Shown piece by piece: positions 27,696 through 35,361 of a DNA stretch of 64,000 nucleotides. Made by a program: the position numbers and the translations under genes. The notes beneath the pieces are model-generated. The model was not told where the DNA came from. It searched no databases and saw only the letters and a list, made by a program, of their open reading frames with translations. This DNA is from Anaerolineales bacterium. Its GTDB lineage: Bacteria > Chloroflexota > Anaerolineae > Anaerolineales > Villigracilaceae. Numbering within the stretch: position 1 is the stretch's first letter; every line of letters starts with the position of its first letter. The stretch covers positions 1 to 64,000 of the forward strand of contig JAGUZU010000057.1 of NCBI GenBank assembly GCA_020060625.1, in the 5' to 3' direction.

Positions 27696-28967
27696 CTACT
27701 GCCCACCGTTCATGGTCAATTGCTTGCGCGGGTCTTTCACCAGAATCAGCAAAATACCGATCATCACTGCGGAGAGGATGGTAGAGATGGAAAACGTGGG
27801 GATGAACCCAACCGAGTCTGCGATCCAGCCGCCGAGGATGGGGGCGATGATGGTGGCGGGAGCCGTCAGCGTTTGGGAGAGACCGATGTAAATGGGGCGC
27901 TCCGCTTCGGTTCCAAAATCCACGGTCATGGTCATGCCGATGGTCCAAATGGAGACGTTGGCAAGCCCGGTCAGGATGAAGATGGGGTAGAACCACGTCA
28001 GCGAAGCCGCGTTCCAGGCAAGGATGGCGCTGAACATGGCGGCAAACGCGCCGAGGATGAGCATGGAGCGATGCCCAAACTTATCGCCCAGCCAGCCCAT
28101 GCCAGCATTGGCAACCGTCTGCGAGATGGTTAAAGTGGCGGTGAGATAGCCCGCCGTGACCGTGTCCATGTCGAACCGGCGCAGGGCGTAAATGATGTAG
28201 AACGAGAATCCCATTGTGGCGAATTGAGAGAGGAAACGCGCTGCCAGAAACCAGTTGAAATTCGCGTCTTTCTTTAATATCTTTTTTGAATCTTCCCAAA
28301 AATGAGTTTTTTCTTCGGGGATGATTTTGTTCGTGTCTTCAGGCTCGCGCGTAGCGGCTAGCGCGAACCAGGATAGGGCGAAGAAAAGGCTTGCAAGGAA
28401 GAAGCAGGCTGCGAAGTCCCAGGGAGAGGCGAGGTAATCGAGCAGGTACCCCGCGCCGACGGCGGATCCGCTGATGAAGAGGTTTGCGAGCCCGGCTTGC
28501 ATGCCGAAAAATGTTCCGCGCGTGTTGGGCGGGATGATCTTGGAGATCATCGAGGTCCATGCGTTGGCGGTGAATCCGCCGCCCAAGCCCTGCCAGATGA
28601 GCATAAGAAAAGTGAGAACCAGCCCCGCGTTCAAACCGATGACGGGAACCAGCAGCGCCACGATGGCGAGACCGAGAAAAGGCGCGCGTTCGTGGATGGT
28701 CGTCATCAAGACGGTGCGTTTGTATTGCCGCAATCGGGAGACGTGACTCGCGGTGAATAGCTGCGGAAGCAGCCAGCCCGCCGAATGGATGGCTGGCACA
28801 AGACCGATGAGCGTGGCGGAATCGGTCATGGTATCCACAAAGAGCGGCAGGATGGTGCCGAAGGAGGCAAAGCCGAGCGCGACGCCAAAAAGACCGCCAT
28901 CCCAAAGGTTGACGGTCACATTATGTTTCAGGTTTTGCCGAATGTCTTGTTCAAAGGGGGTGAGCAT
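27696..28967 (-). CDS. MFS transporter
   Basis: This 423-aa protein has about 12 membrane helices with the usual break after helix six, and a GDKFGHRS-type loop 8-9 motif (LGDKFGHRSMLILGAF). It is probably an exporter of an unknown solute. It diverges from a TetR-family regulator, which could control it as well. TACAAT (minus, 28975-28980) lies 7 bases before the ATG and no Shine-Dalgarno sequence is visible, so a leaderless message is possible. Confidence 0.85.
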   Translation of the reverse strand: MLTPFEQDIRQNLKHNVTVNLWDGGLFGVALGFASFGTILPLFVDTMTDSATLIGLVPAIHSAGWLLPQLFTASHVSRLRQYKRTVLMTTIHERAPFLGLAIVALLVPVIGLNAGLVLTFLMLIWQGLGGGFTANAWTSMISKIIPPNTRGTFFGMQAGLANLFISGSAVGAGYLLDYLASPWDFAACFFLASLFFALSWFALAATREPEDTNKIIPEEKTHFWEDSKKILKKDANFNWFLAARFLSQFATMGFSFYIIYALRRFDMDTVTAGYLTATLTISQTVANAGMGWLGDKFGHRSMLILGAFAAMFSAILAWNAASLTWFYPIFILTGLANVSIWTIGMTMTVDFGTEAERPIYIGLSQTLTAPATIIAPILGGWIADSVGFIPTFSISTILSAVMIGILLILVKDPRKQLTMNGGQ

Positions 28968-29003
28968 GGGAGCGATTGTAATTCATCCGCTGTTTTTTTC
29001 TCC

Positions 29004-29031
29004 TTGACAAACCATTGCTTTCGCGTAAAAT
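29004..29031 (+). promoter_or_regulatory. Promoter of the TetR/ABC-2 export operon
   Basis: TTGACA (29004-29009) and TAAAAT (29026-29031) are 16 bp apart, 39 bp before the tetR start. Transcription should begin within the palindrome at 29035-29048. Confidence 0.75.
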
Positions 29032-29034
29032 AAA

Positions 29035-29048
29035 AACGAACGTTCGTT
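29035..29048. promoter_or_regulatory. Palindromic operator for the TetR regulator
   Basis: AACGAACGTTCGTT is a perfect 14-bp palindrome, within a longer run of ACGAACG/TTCGTTCG, placed directly after the -10. The position fits autorepression by the TetR protein encoded 22 bp downstream. Confidence 0.75.
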
Positions 29049-29069
29049 CGTTTTTATAAAAAGGATGTC

Positions 29070-29687
29070 ATGACAGTAAAGCCGAAAAATGTCCTCAAAA
29101 AAGGCGAAACCACCCGCCTTGCCATAGAAGACGCCGCCGTCGAGTTGTTTATGGAGCGGGGTTATCATGCCACTTCCATGCGGCAGGTCGCGGAGCGGGC
29201 AGGGCTGGCGTTGGGCGGGATCTATAATCATTTCTCCAGCAAGGAGGATATCTTCGAAGCCGTCATTGTGGATAAACACCCTTACAAAAGGATTTTGCCA
29301 ATGATTCTTGAAGCGCAGGGGGGGAACATGGAGGATTTTCTGCGCAATGGTTTGAAGATCACACTGAACGAACTCAACTCCCAACCGATGTACTTGAAAT
29401 TGATGTTTATTGAATTCGTGGAGTTCAACGGCAGACACGGCGCGGCAATGCTGAAAGAGATCGCTCCGTCTGTTTTGCCTGTGTTCGAGAATCTTGTAAA
29501 GTCGCGCAAAGAATTGCGGGTGACCAATCCTGCCATGCTCATGCGCGCTTTCTTTGGCTTGATCATTTCCTACTTTATAACGGAAATGGTCGTTTCCAAC
29601 TCTGTTGTCAGCAAATTAATGCCAAAAAATCCAGCCGACGCCTATGTGGATATTTTCCTGCACGGCGTTCTTGTCGGACAAGATTAA
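29070..29687 (+). CDS. TetR-family transcriptional regulator
   Basis: This 205-aa repressor has an N-terminal helix-turn-helix (about 17-65: IEDAAVELFMERGYHATSMRQVAERAGLALG is split over the standard helices, with GGIYNHFSSKEDIFEAV after it) and a C-terminal ligand-binding helical domain. It heads an ABC-2 export operon with the order regulator, permease, HlyD protein, ATPases, much like cecR-ybhGFSR of enterobacteria, where the regulator responds to drugs. Autorepression through the palindrome at 29035-29048 is inferred. Confidence 0.9.
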   Translation: MTVKPKNVLKKGETTRLAIEDAAVELFMERGYHATSMRQVAERAGLALGGIYNHFSSKEDIFEAVIVDKHPYKRILPMILEAQGGNMEDFLRNGLKITLNELNSQPMYLKLMFIEFVEFNGRHGAAMLKEIAPSVLPVFENLVKSRKELRVTNPAMLMRAFFGLIISYFITEMVVSNSVVSKLMPKNPADAYVDIFLHGVLVGQD

Positions 29688-29712
29688 TCTTATCCGACAC
29701 CACGGAGACCCC

Positions 29713-30840
29713 ATGAACTCTCGCCTGATTTCCATCATCCGTAAGGAATTTATTCAAATATTCCGCGATGTGCGCACGTTGGTGATGATCCTGATCATCC
29801 CGATCATGCAGTTATTCCTGCTTGGATATTCCGCAACGAACGATGTCCGCAATATTCCGCTCGCCGTGCTGGATCGAAGCCGCAGCGTCGAGTCGCGCGC
29901 CCTGTTGGATGCCTACCGCGCCGCTGATTATTTTCGCATCGCTTACAGCGTGGATTCGGAATCAGAAATAGAAGAGCTTATCTCACGTGGAGAGGCGCGC
30001 GCAGCGGTCATCATCCCGCCAGATTACGCCCAACGCCTCAACGATGGGAACGCGCAGGTTGCTTTCATCCTCGACGGCTCCGATCCGACCAGCGCATCCA
30101 CCGCGCTTTCGGCGGCGCAACTCATCAGTCAGGCGCATTCGACCGAAATTCTCAGCGCGAAATTCGCGCGCACCGGATCGAACCTGCGCGTCCAGCCTCC
30201 TGTGGAAGTCCGTACGACGGTTTGGTACAACCCGGATATGATCAGCGCCCACTTTATGATCCCCGGCGTAATCGGCATGATTTTGTACGCCATTGCTGCC
30301 ATTCTCACAGCGACGTCTGTAGTGCGCGAGCGCGAGCGTGGAACCATCGAACAACTCATCGTCACGCCCATCCGCCCGTGGGAGTTGATCGTCGGCAAGC
30401 TCATGCCGTATGTCATTCTCGGTTTTTTCAACACCATCGAAGTGCTGGCGGTGGGGCATTGGTGGTTCGGTATGCCCATCCGCGGCGACCTCGGTTTGAT
30501 CCTTTTACTTTCGAGCGTGTTCCTCGTCACAGGTTTGGGCATTGGCTTGTTCGCCTCCACCATCGCCAACACCCAACAGGAAGCCATGCTCACGGTTTGG
30601 ATGACTCTCCTGCCGAGCATTTTCCTTTCCGGTTTTTTCTTTCCACTCGAAGCCATGCCCAAAATTTTGCAATGGATTTCGTACCTGATGCCTTTGCGCT
30701 ATTACCTCTCCATCATCCGCGCATTGCTGCTCAAAGGTGTCGGTCTTGAAATGATCCAATTCGACGTCGTTGCCATGACTCTCTTTGCCATTGGCATCAT
30801 GACAGCCGCCGCGCTTCGATTTAGAAAACGACTCGATTAA
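29713..30840 (+). CDS. ABC-2 type export permease
   Basis: This 375-aa permease has an N-terminal helix, a large extracytoplasmic domain (about 45-175) and a C-terminal block of five or six helices with the ABC-2 signature region (RERERGTIEQLIVTPIRPWELIVGK shows it across its length). It is YbhS/YbhR-like. Enterobacterial systems have two such permeases, but only one is present, so it may homodimerise. GGAG is 5 bases before the ATG at 29713. Confidence 0.88.
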   Translation: MNSRLISIIRKEFIQIFRDVRTLVMILIIPIMQLFLLGYSATNDVRNIPLAVLDRSRSVESRALLDAYRAADYFRIAYSVDSESEIEELISRGEARAAVIIPPDYAQRLNDGNAQVAFILDGSDPTSASTALSAAQLISQAHSTEILSAKFARTGSNLRVQPPVEVRTTVWYNPDMISAHFMIPGVIGMILYAIAAILTATSVVRERERGTIEQLIVTPIRPWELIVGKLMPYVILGFFNTIEVLAVGHWWFGMPIRGDLGLILLLSSVFLVTGLGIGLFASTIANTQQEAMLTVWMTLLPSIFLSGFFFPLEAMPKILQWISYLMPLRYYLSIIRALLLKGVGLEMIQFDVVAMTLFAIGIMTAAALRFRKRLD

Positions 30841-30856
30841 ATTCATTCCCCTTGCT

Positions 30857-30892
30857 TCCCCCTCTCCCTCTGGAAGAGGGCGGGGGTGAGGG
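30857..30892. repeat. CCCTCACCCC/CTCTCCC-type repeat, copy 3
   Basis: CCCCCTCTCCCTCTGGAAGAGG followed by GCGGGGGTGAGGG lies between the permease and the HlyD gene. The ribosome-binding site AAGGAG of the HlyD gene follows the element directly. Confidence 0.8.
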
Positions 30893-30906
30893 AAAAGGAG
30901 ATTTCC

Positions 30907-32208
30907 ATGAACCATAAGCGTCCACCCATTCCCGCAATTGTCATTGTCGTCCTGCTCGTTGTATTGAGTATCTACTTTATTATCACGCAAACCACTGGCG
31001 CGGATGAAACCGCCCTGACCGCCTCCGGCACCATCGAAGCGACACAAGTCAACGTTGCACCAGAAATTTCTGGCAAGGTGACCGAAGTCCTCGTTGACGA
31101 AGGTCAAACCGTTGGGATGAACGATCCGCTTCTGCGCTTGGACCCAAGCCTGCTGACTGCCCAACGAGCCGTTGCCTCCGCCGCAGTGGATTCTGCCAAC
31201 GCCGCCCTGGCATCTGCCCAAACCAAATATGATCAGACCCTGCAAGCGGCTCTTGCCGCCCAAGCCGATCAGCGCGCCAAAGACTGGCAGACAACTGCTC
31301 CCAGCGAATTCGACCAGCCCAATTGGTACATCGAACAGAGCGACCAGATCGGCGCTGCTCAAACCGAACTCGATTCTGCCCAATCTGCCCGCGACGATGC
31401 GCAGGGTCAACTCAATAAAGTCATCAATCGCCTCGACGCCGCCGATTATCTCGAAGCGGAAAAGAAACTTGCCGAAGCCCGCGCCGCCTTTGTCATTGCA
31501 AAACAGGTCAAGGATCAAGCCGGCAAGGCTTCCGATAATACCGGCTTGCTCGATGCCGCGCAGGATTACTACGATGAAGCTCTCGCCGATCTCGAAGACG
31601 CGCAAGAGGACTACGATGACCTGCTCGATACCGAAGCCGCCGAAGATGTCGAATACGCGCGCGGACAAGTCCTTGTTGCCCAACAACGCTATGATGCCGC
31701 CTATGCCCGTTTGCTAACCTTGCAAACCGGCGCGGAGTCGCCAGCCGTAATCGCCGCCGCGAAGGAATTGGATAAGGCGAAGTCCGCGCTTGCTCAAGCA
31801 GAGGCAAGCCTCGCCTTGGTCGATGCGCAGATTGCCAAGTTGACGGTTCATGCGCCGATGAATGGAGTCGTCCTTACCCGCAACATCGAACCCGGTGAAT
31901 TTGTTCAGCCTGGCGCGACGACCCTGACCATTGGCAATATCAATGAACTAACCATCACCGTTTACATTCCTGAAAACCGCTACGGCGAGATTTCGCTTGG
32001 GCAAACCGCAGAGGTGACCGTAGATTCTTTTCCCGGCGAGGTCTTTACAGCTGCTGTCATCCAAATTGCAGATAAAGCCGAATTCACCCCGCGCAACGTC
32101 CAAACTGTGGAAGGGCGAAGTTCCACCGTCTTCGCCATCAAACTCCATGTGGAAGACCCCGAAGGGAAGTTGAAGATCGGTATGCCGGCGGATGTGGTTT
32201 TTAAATAA
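30907..32208 (+). CDS. HlyD-family membrane fusion protein
   Basis: This 433-aa periplasmic adaptor-type subunit has one N-terminal membrane anchor (about 10-30), a split biotinyl-lipoyl domain (TIEATQVNVAPEISGKVTEV and APMNGVVLTRNIEPGEFV), a long coiled-coil hairpin rich in Ala, Asp and Gln (about 85-300) and a beta-barrel (ITVYIPENRYGEISLGQ). It resembles YbhG. AAGGAG sits 7 bases before the ATG at 30907. A single-membrane host would use it without an outer-membrane channel. Confidence 0.9.
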   Translation: MNHKRPPIPAIVIVVLLVVLSIYFIITQTTGADETALTASGTIEATQVNVAPEISGKVTEVLVDEGQTVGMNDPLLRLDPSLLTAQRAVASAAVDSANAALASAQTKYDQTLQAALAAQADQRAKDWQTTAPSEFDQPNWYIEQSDQIGAAQTELDSAQSARDDAQGQLNKVINRLDAADYLEAEKKLAEARAAFVIAKQVKDQAGKASDNTGLLDAAQDYYDEALADLEDAQEDYDDLLDTEAAEDVEYARGQVLVAQQRYDAAYARLLTLQTGAESPAVIAAAKELDKAKSALAQAEASLALVDAQIAKLTVHAPMNGVVLTRNIEPGEFVQPGATTLTIGNINELTITVYIPENRYGEISLGQTAEVTVDSFPGEVFTAAVIQIADKAEFTPRNVQTVEGRSSTVFAIKLHVEDPEGKLKIGMPADVVFK

Positions 32209-32234
32209 CATTTCACGTTGTTTTGGAGAATGTC

Positions 32235-32714
32235 ATGGGTACAATCGGTTTCGATTGGTCGAAGATGAAGAATGTCCAAAAGATTCATCGCCTGTTGTAT
32301 GCCATCGGGTTGGGACGGCTTGTCGGTAAGATCATTCTCCTTCTGACAACCACAGGCAGAAAGTCCGGGTTGAAGCGGGTGACACCTCTTCAATATGAAA
32401 AGATAGGCAATGAGTATTACGTCGGTGCAGCGCGCGGTGTCAAAGCCGATTGGGTGCGGAACATCCAGTCTATGCCGCAAGTGGACGTCCGCGTAGGCTC
32501 GAAACGATTTCATGGAACTGCCGAAATTGTCACTGATCCAGTGCGCTTTGCCGATTTTTTGGAAGTCCGCTTGCAGCGACATCCACGCATGATTGGATTG
32601 ATCATGGAAAAGGCGCATGGCTTGCCGCGTCATCCCAGCCGCACGCAGTTGGAAGAATTGGGTAGAACAGAAGCGTTTGTGATTTTGCACCCAACGGAAT
32701 TTAGCGAGAATTAA
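32235..32714 (+). CDS. Deazaflavin (F420)-dependent nitroreductase-family protein
   Basis: This 159-aa protein belongs to the split-barrel DDN family (GLGRLVGKIILLLTTTGRKSG, then a beta region with NEYYVGAARGVKADWVRNI). Members use F420, FMN or haem, and some reduce nitro compounds. GGAG precedes the ATG at 32235. Its place between the HlyD and ATPase genes suggests it modifies or detoxifies a compound that the exporter removes. Confidence 0.8.
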   Translation: MGTIGFDWSKMKNVQKIHRLLYAIGLGRLVGKIILLLTTTGRKSGLKRVTPLQYEKIGNEYYVGAARGVKADWVRNIQSMPQVDVRVGSKRFHGTAEIVTDPVRFADFLEVRLQRHPRMIGLIMEKAHGLPRHPSRTQLEELGRTEAFVILHPTEFSEN

Positions 32715-32716
32715 AA

Positions 32717-33712
32717 ATGACCGATTACCTTGTTCAAGCGACTGACCTGCACAAACACTTTGGTGGAACTCGCGCAGTAAACGGTGTCTCCCTGAAAATA
32801 AAATCCGGCGAAATTTACGGACTCGTCGGTTCGGATGGTGCGGGAAAAACCACCACCATGCGTCTGTTGGTCGGCGCGTTGAAACCTCATCGCGGCGCGA
32901 TAGAAGTCTGTGGTTATGACGTCTTGAAGCAGACCGAACAGGCGCGTTCTGCCATTGGATATCTCTCCCAGCGGTTTTCGATGTACGAAGACCTGACTGT
33001 GCTGGAGAATATCCGCTTCTTTGCCGAAGTGCGCGGACTTTCCTCTTCCGAATGGCTGCCGCGTTCGATGGAGATTCTCGAATTCGTCGGCTTGGAAAAA
33101 TTCAAAGACCGCCGCGCGGGTCAACTCTCTGGCGGCATGAGGCAGAAACTTGGGCTTGCCTCCGCGCTTGTGACCCGTCCACGTCTGCTTTTGCTCGACG
33201 AACCAACTACCGGCGTTGACCCCGTCACCCGCCAGGATTTCTGGCAACTGGTTATAAGACTTGTTTCAACCCTCTCCTCAACCCCTCTCCCAGCGGGAGA
33301 GGGGCAAGGGGTGAGGGAGAAGAGTGAGGGCGTCTCCGTCATCATCTCCACCCCCTACATGGACGAAGCCTCACGCTGTCATCGCGTTGGCTTCATGAAA
33401 AACGGACAGATCATCGCCGAAGACACGCCGTCCAATTTACGCGCGCGTTTGAATGGACGTGTACTTGAACTGCGCGGCTCACCTCTCGGCACGCTTCGCC
33501 ATGTCGCGCATTCTGATGCGGATGTCGAAGATGTCCAAGCATTTGGCGACAGGCTGCACATCCGTGTGAGCGAAGGAAAATCACAAGCGGTTTTGAAACG
33601 CTTGAAGACCGAGATCGAACAGGCAGGCGGGCACGTGGACGAACTCCGCTCTGTGCCGCCTGTTCTCGAAGATGTATTTATTGCTTTGTCTGACCATGAA
33701 TACCCCGCGTAG
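32717..33712 (+). CDS. ABC-2 exporter ATPase with in-frame repeat and altered H-loop
   Basis: This 331-aa ATPase has Walker A (GSDGAGKTTT), the signature LSGGMRQK and Walker B (LLLLDEPTTGVD). It resembles the N-terminal half of YbhF. Two oddities stand out. Between IRLV and EGVSVIIS an extra segment, TLSSTPLPAGEGQGVREKS, is the translation of a CCCTCACCCC-type repeat (33270-33319). The switch-His position reads STPYMDEA, with Pro instead of His, whereas the partner ATPase keeps TTHYMDEA. The site may be catalytically weak, as in asymmetric exporters. Confidence 0.88.
   Translation: MTDYLVQATDLHKHFGGTRAVNGVSLKIKSGEIYGLVGSDGAGKTTTMRLLVGALKPHRGAIEVCGYDVLKQTEQARSAIGYLSQRFSMYEDLTVLENIRFFAEVRGLSSSEWLPRSMEILEFVGLEKFKDRRAGQLSGGMRQKLGLASALVTRPRLLLLDEPTTGVDPVTRQDFWQLVIRLVSTLSSTPLPAGEGQGVREKSEGVSVIISTPYMDEASRCHRVGFMKNGQIIAEDTPSNLRARLNGRVLELRGSPLGTLRHVAHSDADVEDVQAFGDRLHIRVSEGKSQAVLKRLKTEIEQAGGHVDELRSVPPVLEDVFIALSDHEYPA
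33270..33319. repeat. CCCTCACCCC/CTCTCCC-type repeat, copy 4, inside a gene
   Basis: ACCCCTCTCCCAGCGGGAGAG is the hairpin core, followed by GGGCAAGGGGTGAGGG. It sits between Walker B and the H-loop of the ABC ATPase gene and keeps the frame open. Confidence 0.85.
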
Positions 33713-33772
33713 TTTGCGTTCTCTAACGCAAATCAGGTTTGACGCCTCGCACCCAGCAAAAGGAAAAACGCC

Positions 33773-34206
33773 ATGATCAACCTCGATTTCAGCGCATTGA
33801 TCGACCGTCCGATAAAAGATGTTTTTGCTTTCGTCACCAACCCCAACAACATGTCGAAATGGAATTCTGCGGTGGTAAGCCTCGAACAAGTTACGCCCGG
33901 CGCGATGAATGTTGGCACAAAATTCAAAAGCATCGGCGAATGATGGGACGCCGCATCGAAGGCGAAATGCAGATCACCGCCTACGAACCGGACACCAAAT
34001 GCGGCTTTCAAGTCAACGCCGGACCCATGCAAGTTAACCTCACGCTTACATTCAAAACAGTCGGCACGGGCACAAAGGTCAATCTCAATGCGCAGGGCAA
34101 CCCCGGCGGTTTGTTCAAACTTGCCGAAGGTGTGCTGGCAGGTCAGGTCAAATCCATGATGGAAGGCAATCTTGTCCGCTTGAAGTCGCAGTTGGAGAAT
34201 GGATAG
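33773..34206 (+). pseudogene. SRPBCC-family protein, split by a frameshift
   Basis: The first part (33773-33943) encodes 56 residues starting MINLDFSALIDRPIKDVFAF and ends at TGA. The second part continues the same fold one frame back, from ATG at 33940 to 34206 (MMGRRIEGEMQITAYEPDTK). Together they make one START-like polyketide cyclase/dehydrase domain of about 145 aa. Loss of one A in GGCGAATGATGG would explain the break. The stop and second start overlap as ATGA, so both halves could still be made. A sequencing error is an alternative. AAGGA precedes the first ATG. Confidence 0.75.
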
Positions 34207-34210
34207 TATT

Positions 34211-34273
34211 AAACACAAAGGACACGAAGGGCACAAAGGATTTTAAACTTCGTGTCCTTTGTGCCCTTCGTGG
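34211..34273. repeat. Period-9 dyad repeat
   Basis: CACAAAGGA/CACGAAGGG-type 9-bp units are followed by the inverted units. A perfect 16-bp stem (34214-34229 with 34248-34263) results. It fills the spacer before the second ATPase gene, whose AAAGGA ribosome-binding site comes directly after it. Confidence 0.8.
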
Positions 34274-34285
34274 TAAAGGATTTTT

Positions 34286-35191
34286 ATGAGTCTTCCTGTC
34301 ATCTACGTTGAAAACCTCACGCGTCGTTTCGGCGATTTTGTCGCAGTCGATCACATCAACTTTGAAGTGAACGAAGGTGAAGTGGTTGGTTATCTCGGTC
34401 CGAACGGCTCAGGCAAAACCACCACCATCCGCATGTTGCTTGGTCTGCTCGCGCCCAGCGAAGGCGAAGCGACAGTACTTGGCTATGATGTTGTCCGCCA
34501 AAGTGAGGAAGTCCGTGCGCGGGTTGGGTATATGTCGCAGAAATTTGCGATTTACGATGACTTGACTACGCTGGAGAATTTGACCTTTTACGGCGGTGTC
34601 TACGGCATTAAGGATAAAGAACGCATCAATCAGACGTTGGAACTGGTCGGTCTCTCAGGGCATGAGTCTACGCTGACAAGGGATCTGTCCACCGGCTGGC
34701 GTCAGCGACTCGCCTTGGGCATCGCATTGGTTCACCAACCCAAATTGCTCTTCCTCGACGAACCCACATCGGGAGTTGACCCCACCGCCCGCCGCGCATT
34801 CTGGGACTTGATCTATCAACTCGCCGAAACCGGCGTGACCATCTTCGTCACCACGCACTACATGGATGAAGCCGAATACTGCGAGCGTGTCGGCGTGATG
34901 CGCGACGGCAAACTACTCGCGATGGATACGCCCACAAATTTGAAGAAATCCATTGTCAAAGGCGATGTGTGGGAAGTGTTCGCACATCCGCTCGAGCAGG
35001 GACTGGATCACCTGCACGAACTGGACGGCGTCGAACGCGTCGGCTTGGCGGGGGATCATTTACGAGTCATCAGCTCGAAGGTCAGAGAAGAGGCGTTGCA
35101 AAGCCTGTTGAGGAAGAATAAGATCAAGGTGGAAAAAATCGAGAGGGGAGAGCCAACTCTGGAGGATGTCTTCCTTGCGTTGGCGCGATGA
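34286..35191 (+). CDS. ABC-2 exporter ATPase
   Basis: This 301-aa ATPase has Walker A (GPNGSGKTTT), Q-loop region (MSQKFAIYDDLT), a signature variant LSTGWRQRLALG, Walker B (LLFLDEPTSGVD) and the switch His (TTHYMDEA). It resembles the C-terminal half of YbhF and is the likely partner of the ATPase at 32717-33712, forming a heterodimer under the single ABC-2 permease. Last gene of the export operon. Confidence 0.92.
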   Translation: MSLPVIYVENLTRRFGDFVAVDHINFEVNEGEVVGYLGPNGSGKTTTIRMLLGLLAPSEGEATVLGYDVVRQSEEVRARVGYMSQKFAIYDDLTTLENLTFYGGVYGIKDKERINQTLELVGLSGHESTLTRDLSTGWRQRLALGIALVHQPKLLFLDEPTSGVDPTARRAFWDLIYQLAETGVTIFVTTHYMDEAEYCERVGVMRDGKLLAMDTPTNLKKSIVKGDVWEVFAHPLEQGLDHLHELDGVERVGLAGDHLRVISSKVREEALQSLLRKNKIKVEKIERGEPTLEDVFLALAR

Positions 35192-35276
35192 TGAAATCTC
35201 TAATTCTGCGATAAACAACCCGCCTCCTGATTTGACGGGTTGTCTTGACATATTGAAGGGCGGTAAAAACTCAGTA

Positions 35277-35305
35277 TTGTATTCTTAAGATGGCAGTTAT
35301 ATAAT
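35277..35305 (+). promoter_or_regulatory. Promoter of the four-gene signalling cassette
   Basis: TTGTAT (35277-35282) and TATAAT (35300-35305) are 17 bp apart, 57 bp upstream of the first cassette gene. Confidence 0.6.
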
Positions 35306-35361
35306 TCAAACAGCGCAACGTTGAAGCAAGTTCTTGCATTGCAGGATAGAAGGAGGCGACA

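Noticed and set aside
35215-35243. Hairpin ACAACCCG/CGGGTTGT as terminator of the ABC-2 operon
   Set aside because: The stem is only 8 bp with a 13-base loop and no T-tract follows, so it is not reported as a terminator.
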